Assembly (NCBI GenBank): GCA_018457335.1
Contig: JAGYHI010000013.1
Coordinates: 1-19,508, forward strand
Direction of reading: 5' to 3'
Length of the DNA: 19,508 nt
Source: Candidatus Altimarinota bacterium
GTDB lineage: Bacteria > Patescibacteria > JAEDAM01 > BD1-5 > UBA2023
Below, piece by piece: positions 16,278 through 19,508 of this stretch (positions are counted from its first letter, which is position 1; every line of letters starts with the position of its first letter). The notes under the pieces are model-generated. The model was not told the DNA's origin and did no database searches. It saw only the letters and a program-made list of their open reading frames with translations. The position numbers and the translations under genes were made by a program.

Positions 16278-16312
16278 AAAAAATCCTCTTACGATAAGTA
16301 AGAGGATTTTTT
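16278..16312. terminator. Hairpin terminator between infB and the convergent Cys-rich gene
   Basis: A perfect 15-bp stem joins 16278-16292 (AAAAAATCCTCTTAC) and 16298-16312 (GTAAGAGGATTTTTT) with a 5-nt loop. A- and T-runs on either side make it bidirectional. Confidence 0.85.
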
Positions 16313-16343
16313 GGATTTTAGTGTGAGGTATTTTAAAGAAGGA

Positions 16344-16703
16344 TTATTCTTTAAAAATTTGAACCCCATCACCATAAAACCCATGTTTGATATCAAAGGA
16401 TAACCAGCCATATTTTGTATTTACTCTTCTTTTTGTTAAAAATAACATGAGCCCTAATAATATAATTTTATTACTAGGACCAATATATTCTACCCATGAA
16501 TCAGATGTATTTGTTTCTGAGTAGTGAATATTTTTTCTTTTGAGAAGATTAAAACAAAACTTGTTTTCCTTGATTATTGGTTTTTTGTGCTGATCACACG
16601 GAGTTGAAACCTTTACCGAATAGGATTTAGGGTCATCTACACCTACGAAGTCAAGAGTTCCTATAATTTCACCGCATGATATACACGTAATTGGTCCACT
16701 CAT
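16344..16703 (-). CDS. Small cysteine-containing protein, possibly acquired
   Basis: The 119-residue product opens MSGPITCISCGE with C7-x2-C10, and has C36 (TPCDQH) and C50 further on. This looks like a zinc-binding element, though the spacing does not match a family I recognise. A hydrophobic stretch (IILLGLMLFL) near residues 80-89 is too short and weak to call a membrane helix with confidence. It has no UGA codon. It is the only gene in the window with a clear Shine-Dalgarno sequence (AGGAG, 6 nt before ATG) and it has a near-consensus promoter, which points to a different origin. Neighbours give no functional hint. Confidence 0.7.
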   Translation of the reverse strand: MSGPITCISCGEIIGTLDFVGVDDPKSYSVKVSTPCDQHKKPIIKENKFCFNLLKRKNIHYSETNTSDSWVEYIGPSNKIILLGLMLFLTKRRVNTKYGWLSFDIKHGFYGDGVQIFKE

Positions 16704-16709
16704 TTTTTT

Positions 16710-16714
16710 CTCCT
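16710..16714 (-). promoter_or_regulatory. Shine-Dalgarno sequence of the Cys-rich gene
   Basis: The plus-strand CTCCT reads AGGAG on the minus strand, 6 nt before the ATG at 16703-16701. No other gene here has such a motif at this distance. Confidence 0.8.
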
Positions 16715-16737
16715 ATAATTACTCGAAATGGAATTAC

Positions 16738-16765
16738 ATTATATATATTATTTATTTAATGTCAA
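16738..16765 (-). promoter_or_regulatory. Near-consensus promoter of the Cys-rich gene
   Basis: On the minus strand TTGACA (16765-16760) and TATAAT (16743-16738) are separated by 16 nt, so both boxes are perfect. Transcription would start near 16731, about 28 nt before the ATG at 16703. The promoter lies in the gap between recG and this gene. Confidence 0.78.
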
Positions 16766-16779
16766 GAATTTAATTTGTT

Positions 16780-18795
16780 TTACTCTCCTTTCAAACTCTC
16801 CTCAATATCCGCTCGTACTTCACTCACCATCGCGACATCACGAATATCAGCAAAGTGCAAGTCTGGCAGTCCAGATTGGCGGACGCCGTATACTTCACCA
16901 GGACCTCGTAATTCGAGGTCTTTATTTGCAAGAATAAATCCGTCATTGGTTTGCTCCATGGCTTTGAGGCGGTCGGTTTTGTATTCTTTTGTCGTAAAAA
17001 GATAGCAATAACTCTGGTGCTCGCCACGACCGACACGACCGCGAAACTGGTGGAGTTGAGAAAGTCCAAATCGCTCACTTCATTCGATGCACATAATGGT
17101 CGCATTTGGATTGTTGACGCCGACTTCTACGACTGAGGTTGACGAGAGAATCTGTATTTTTCAATCATAAAAATCTTGCATGATTTGATCTTTTTCTTTG
17201 GCTTTCATTTTTCCGTGAATGAGTCCTACAGAAAACTGCGGAAAGATCATCTCCAACTGCTCAAACATCTGCGTTGCAGAAGCGACATCAAGGGTTTCGG
17301 ATTCTTCGACAAGTGGTGAAATCCAGTAAACTTGTCGGCCCTGCTCGACAGACTCGGTAATCCACTTATAGACTTCTGGTCGCTGATATTCTTGGACGAC
17401 TTTTGTGTGGATTTCCTTTCGTCCAGCAGGGTACTCGTCTAGTACTGATATATCTTGGTCGCCGTAGAGCGTCAGCGCGAGCGACCGAGGAATTGGCGTC
17501 GCAGTCATATTGAGAATATGGGGGATTATATTTTTTTCTTTTTCCACCGAATTTTCTATTTGCGAAATATTTTTTTCTAAAATCTCTCGCTGTTTGACAC
17601 CAAATCTGTGTTGCTCATCGATAATAGCGAATCCGAGGTTTTGAAATCCGACAGCGTCTTGTACGAGTGCATGTGTCCCAAAGACGATTTCCACTTCTCA
17701 ATTTTTGAGTCGCTCTTGGGTGAGTTTTTTATTTTTTGCGGTCAGTGAGCCGACGAGGAGGTCACTCGAAATCTGATATTTCATCAAAAAATCTTGTGCA
17801 TCAGCAAAATGTTGGCGGGCAAGAATCTCTGTCGGTGCCATAAAAACCACTTGAAAAATAGGATTTTCTGGATTTTTTTCTCGCCAAGTCAAGATGCTAT
17901 GAATCGTCACCAAAAGCGCTACAACAGTTTTTCCAGTCCCGACATCACCTTGGAGCATTCTCGACATCGGATAGGGATTTTCCATATCTTTGAGAATCTG
18001 AAAAAGCACGATTTTTTGCTTGTCAGTCAGAAAAAAAGGCAACTCTCAGATCAATTTTTTCATCAAATCCGCATCAAGTCTAAGTGAGTGCGCCGAGTGA
18101 GTGCTACCGTGTTGGAGATTGTATTTTTTCTCGATTCCACGCTTTTGAAAAGTAAAAAGTTCGCGGTAAGCGAGTTCGGTTTTTGCTTGTTCCCAGTCGC
18201 TTTTTGATTTTGGAAAATGAATCGCATACACGCTGTCAGCAAAACTTCGAAACTCTTTTTTTGCAAGGATTTTTGCATCAATATTTTCTGGAAGGAGAGA
18301 AATATATTTTTTTAAAAGTGCCATTTTTTTGCCAATCCACACTCCAGAGATATAATTTACATCGCTGTAGACCGGTGCGAGTTCTTGTCGATTTTCTTTG
18401 TAGTGCTCGATTTCTGCATTATTCATCGAAAGTTTTCCATATTCGTATTTTGGCTGACCATACACGACGACGCGATCACCCGAATGATACTGCTGTAAAA
18501 GAAATTTTCTATTAAACCACACGAGTTCCATGTACGAGTCATTTTCGTCGATGAGCACACATTTGATAAGAAGTTTATTGTTTCGTGTCCGCTCGCTGGT
18601 GAGGAGTTCGATTTTCGCGACAAAACTTTGTTTTTCTTTGACATTTGCATTTGCAAAAATACTCGTGATCTGACTTTTGTCCTCGAGATCGCGCGGGTAC
18701 ATCGAGATAAAATCATTGACTGTTTCGATTCATCACCCATTTAATTTTTTGATGTAGGCGTCGGTGGTGTGGAGGAGGGATTTTGTGAGTTTCAT
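16780..18795 (-). CDS. recG: ATP-dependent DNA helicase RecG, six UGA glycines
   Basis: RecG reverses stalled replication forks and branch-migrates Holliday junctions. With UGA as Gly at residues 21, 22, 250, 366, 545 and 572 the product is 671 residues, near the family's 680-700. The N-terminal wedge domain includes an OB fold (about 60-150). The helicase core has Walker A GDVGTGKT (283-290), DEQH (393-396), TATPIPRSLALTLYG, and the C-terminal FGLSQLHQFRGRVGRGEHQSYC. Residue 545 lies in QDFYD-G-KIQIL and 572 in CIE-G-SERFGLSQL, both near conserved helicase motifs. Under the standard code it would break into four or more pieces, each in the same frame. The start ATG 18795 is preceded by an AT-rich leader. 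Confidence 0.96.
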
Positions 18796-18825
18796 ATTTT
18801 TTGAAGTTTGAAGAATTTTTTAAAG

Positions 18826-18850
18826 ATTCTGAATCAAGTTCAGAATGACA
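18826..18850. repeat. Dispersed hairpin repeat, copy 2
   Basis: ATTCTGAA (18826-18833) pairs with TTCAGAAT (18839-18846) around a TCAAG loop, and GACA follows. It differs from copy 1 in one base of each arm, at positions that pair with each other, and at one loop base. It lies in the presumed recG leader. Confidence 0.72.
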
Positions 18851-18861
18851 ATTCTGAGAAA

Positions 18862-18889
18862 ATTATACAAAAAAAAAGCCCCTTTGCAA
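18862..18889 (-). promoter_or_regulatory. Possible recG promoter inside the upstream terminator
   Basis: On the minus strand TTGCAA (18889-18884) and a perfect TATAAT (18867-18862) are 16 nt apart. The -35 lies in the terminator's loop and stem, and the terminator's T-run is the spacer. Confidence 0.45.
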
Positions 18890-18894
18890 GGGCT
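18869..18894 (-). terminator. Hairpin terminator of the gene at 18908-19303
   Basis: On the minus strand AGCCCTT and AAGGGGCT-type arms (18894-18877) enclose a GCAA loop, with one G-U pair, and nine T residues follow. It starts 13 nt after the stop codon of the upstream gene. Confidence 0.75.
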
Positions 18895-18907
18895 GATTGG
18901 AGAAAAA

Positions 18908-19303
18908 TTATTTTTCTTGTTTATTTGGGAGTTTGAAATTGTCAAAAAGGAGTTTTCCGATTTTTTCTACCGTTTCCATATCATATTGATTATTTTCAAC
19001 TCGTCCATAAACATATGTGTAAATTTTTGATAAATCTACGGATTGAGAGAAGTTTAACCATTTATTGTTTGAGACTCTAAGCTCAGATGTTTTTGTTACT
19101 CCTTCATTTTCGAGTGCATATACAGTTTCATCGGAGAGATTCTTCGATAAATTTTTTAATGCCATTTTGATTTCTCCAACATTTTCTACTTCCATTTTTT
19201 GAAGTTTTTCTTGAACCGCTTTTGCATCCTTAAATCCTCCGTTTTCTTGAGCTTTTTCAATAAGTTCATTTTTGTCTTTTACATGATATGCTTCGATAAA
19301 CAT
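18908..19303 (-). CDS. Hypothetical protein, helical, no recognised domain
   Basis: The 131-residue product is charged and predicted largely helical (for example QENGGFKDAKAVQEKLQKM and IKMALKNLSKNLSDETVYAL), with a C-terminal DMETVEKIGKLLFDNFKL. No membrane segment, signal peptide or catalytic motif is seen. The start ATG at 19303 follows an AT-rich leader without a Shine-Dalgarno motif. It uses no UGA codon. A terminator follows, and an open frame on the other strand begins about 40 nt upstream, so the two are divergent. Confidence 0.65.
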   Translation of the reverse strand: MFIEAYHVKDKNELIEKAQENGGFKDAKAVQEKLQKMEVENVGEIKMALKNLSKNLSDETVYALENEGVTKTSELRVSNNKWLNFSQSVDLSKIYTYVYGRVENNQYDMETVEKIGKLLFDNFKLPNKQEK

Positions 19304-19347
19304 ATCAATATTTGCTTAATACATTCAATATAAAAAAAAGTTTTTTA

Positions 19348-19508
19348 TGAACTCTCAGTCAGAATTCACGATTTATAATTCAAAACGCAGGAAATAAATT
19401 TAAATTTCAAATGAATGAAGACGGAAGTGGAACATTGACTTATCAAAAGAAATTGTGGAATGGAAAAATGGGGGCACCAAAAAAACTCGATGTGCCTACT
19501 GAAAAGAT
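19348..19508 (+). CDS. Partial plus-strand frame at the right edge, start unclear
   Basis: From 19348 the frame is open to the window's end: it reads G(UGA)-TLSQNSRFIIQNAGNKF, then NEDGSGTLTYQKK and PKKLDVPTEK. This looks like a real beta-rich protein. The nearest ATG, at 19347-19349, is one base out of frame and stops after 16 codons. In-frame starts could be TTG 19312 or ATG 19411. Removing one A after the 19347 ATG would join it to the long frame, so a recent frameshift or a sequencing error is possible. The family is not recognised. Confidence 0.45.

Noticed and set aside
16780..18795. recG as a pseudogene broken by several stop codons
   Set aside because: All interruptions are TGA, lie in one frame, and the joined protein keeps every helicase motif. 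The same pattern occurs in eleven other genes, so recoding explains it and decay does not.
1..19508. tRNA, rRNA or insertion sequences
   Set aside because: Intergenic gaps are all below 300 nt. None shows a cloverleaf, rRNA-like sequence, transposase frame or terminal inverted repeats.

Overview
The window is an AT-rich bacterial chromosome segment in which UGA is read as glycine (genetic code 25). It therefore most likely comes from Absconditabacteria (SR1), Gracilibacteria (BD1-5) or a close relative in the Candidate Phyla Radiation (CPR). The evidence is internal. RecG, MnmA, GrpE, IF2, L6, S5, an RlmD-like methyltransferase, a Fur/PerR-type regulator and an ABC ATPase are each interrupted by in-frame TGA under the standard code. 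Each becomes a full-length, well-conserved protein when TGA is read as Gly, often at positions where the family has glycine. I count 30 in-frame TGA codons in 12 genes. Of 27 genes whose stop is visible, 26 end in TAA and one in TAG; none needs TGA as a stop. The ribosomal operon also lacks rpmD (L30), as is typical of CPR genomes. The window alone does not separate SR1 from BD1-5.

Layout. (1) 1-4881, plus strand: the spc-type ribosomal operon rpmC(partial)-rpsQ-rplN-rplX-rplE-rpsN-rpsH-rplF-rplR-rpsE-rplO, closed by a hairpin terminator at 4901-4935 instead of running on into secY/adk. S5 is unusually long, with an RG-rich N-terminal tail, a Lys-rich linker and a C-terminal helix-hairpin-helix module. 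(2) 4938-6396: two small membrane proteins on the minus strand, one with a Cys-Cys pair, divergent from a single-pass membrane protein. (3) 6465-9092: an RlmD/TrmA-type methyltransferase, a YtxH-like coiled-coil protein and grpE. (4) 9171-9869: a DUF3239-like membrane protein, minus strand. (5) 9976-12293: an oxidative-stress locus, with dps-ahpC on the minus strand divergent from a Fur/PerR-type regulator and an ABC ATPase. A perfect 7-1-7 inverted repeat of Fur/PerR-box type lies between them. (6) 12529-16261: mnmA and infB. (7) 16344-18795: a small Cys-rich protein with an atypical Shine-Dalgarno sequence, and recG, minus strand. (8) 18908-19508: an unrecognised minus-strand gene and the start of a plus-strand reading frame of unclear start.

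Two wider patterns stand out. Almost every gene starts after a U-rich or A/U-rich leader without a Shine-Dalgarno motif; the one clear exception is the gene at 16344-16703. UGA-Gly is rare in the ribosomal genes (2 codons among well over 100 glycines by eye) and frequent in others, reaching about a quarter of the glycines in the ABC ATPase. No rRNA, tRNA, CRISPR array or insertion sequence was seen. No gene-free stretch exceeds 300 bases.
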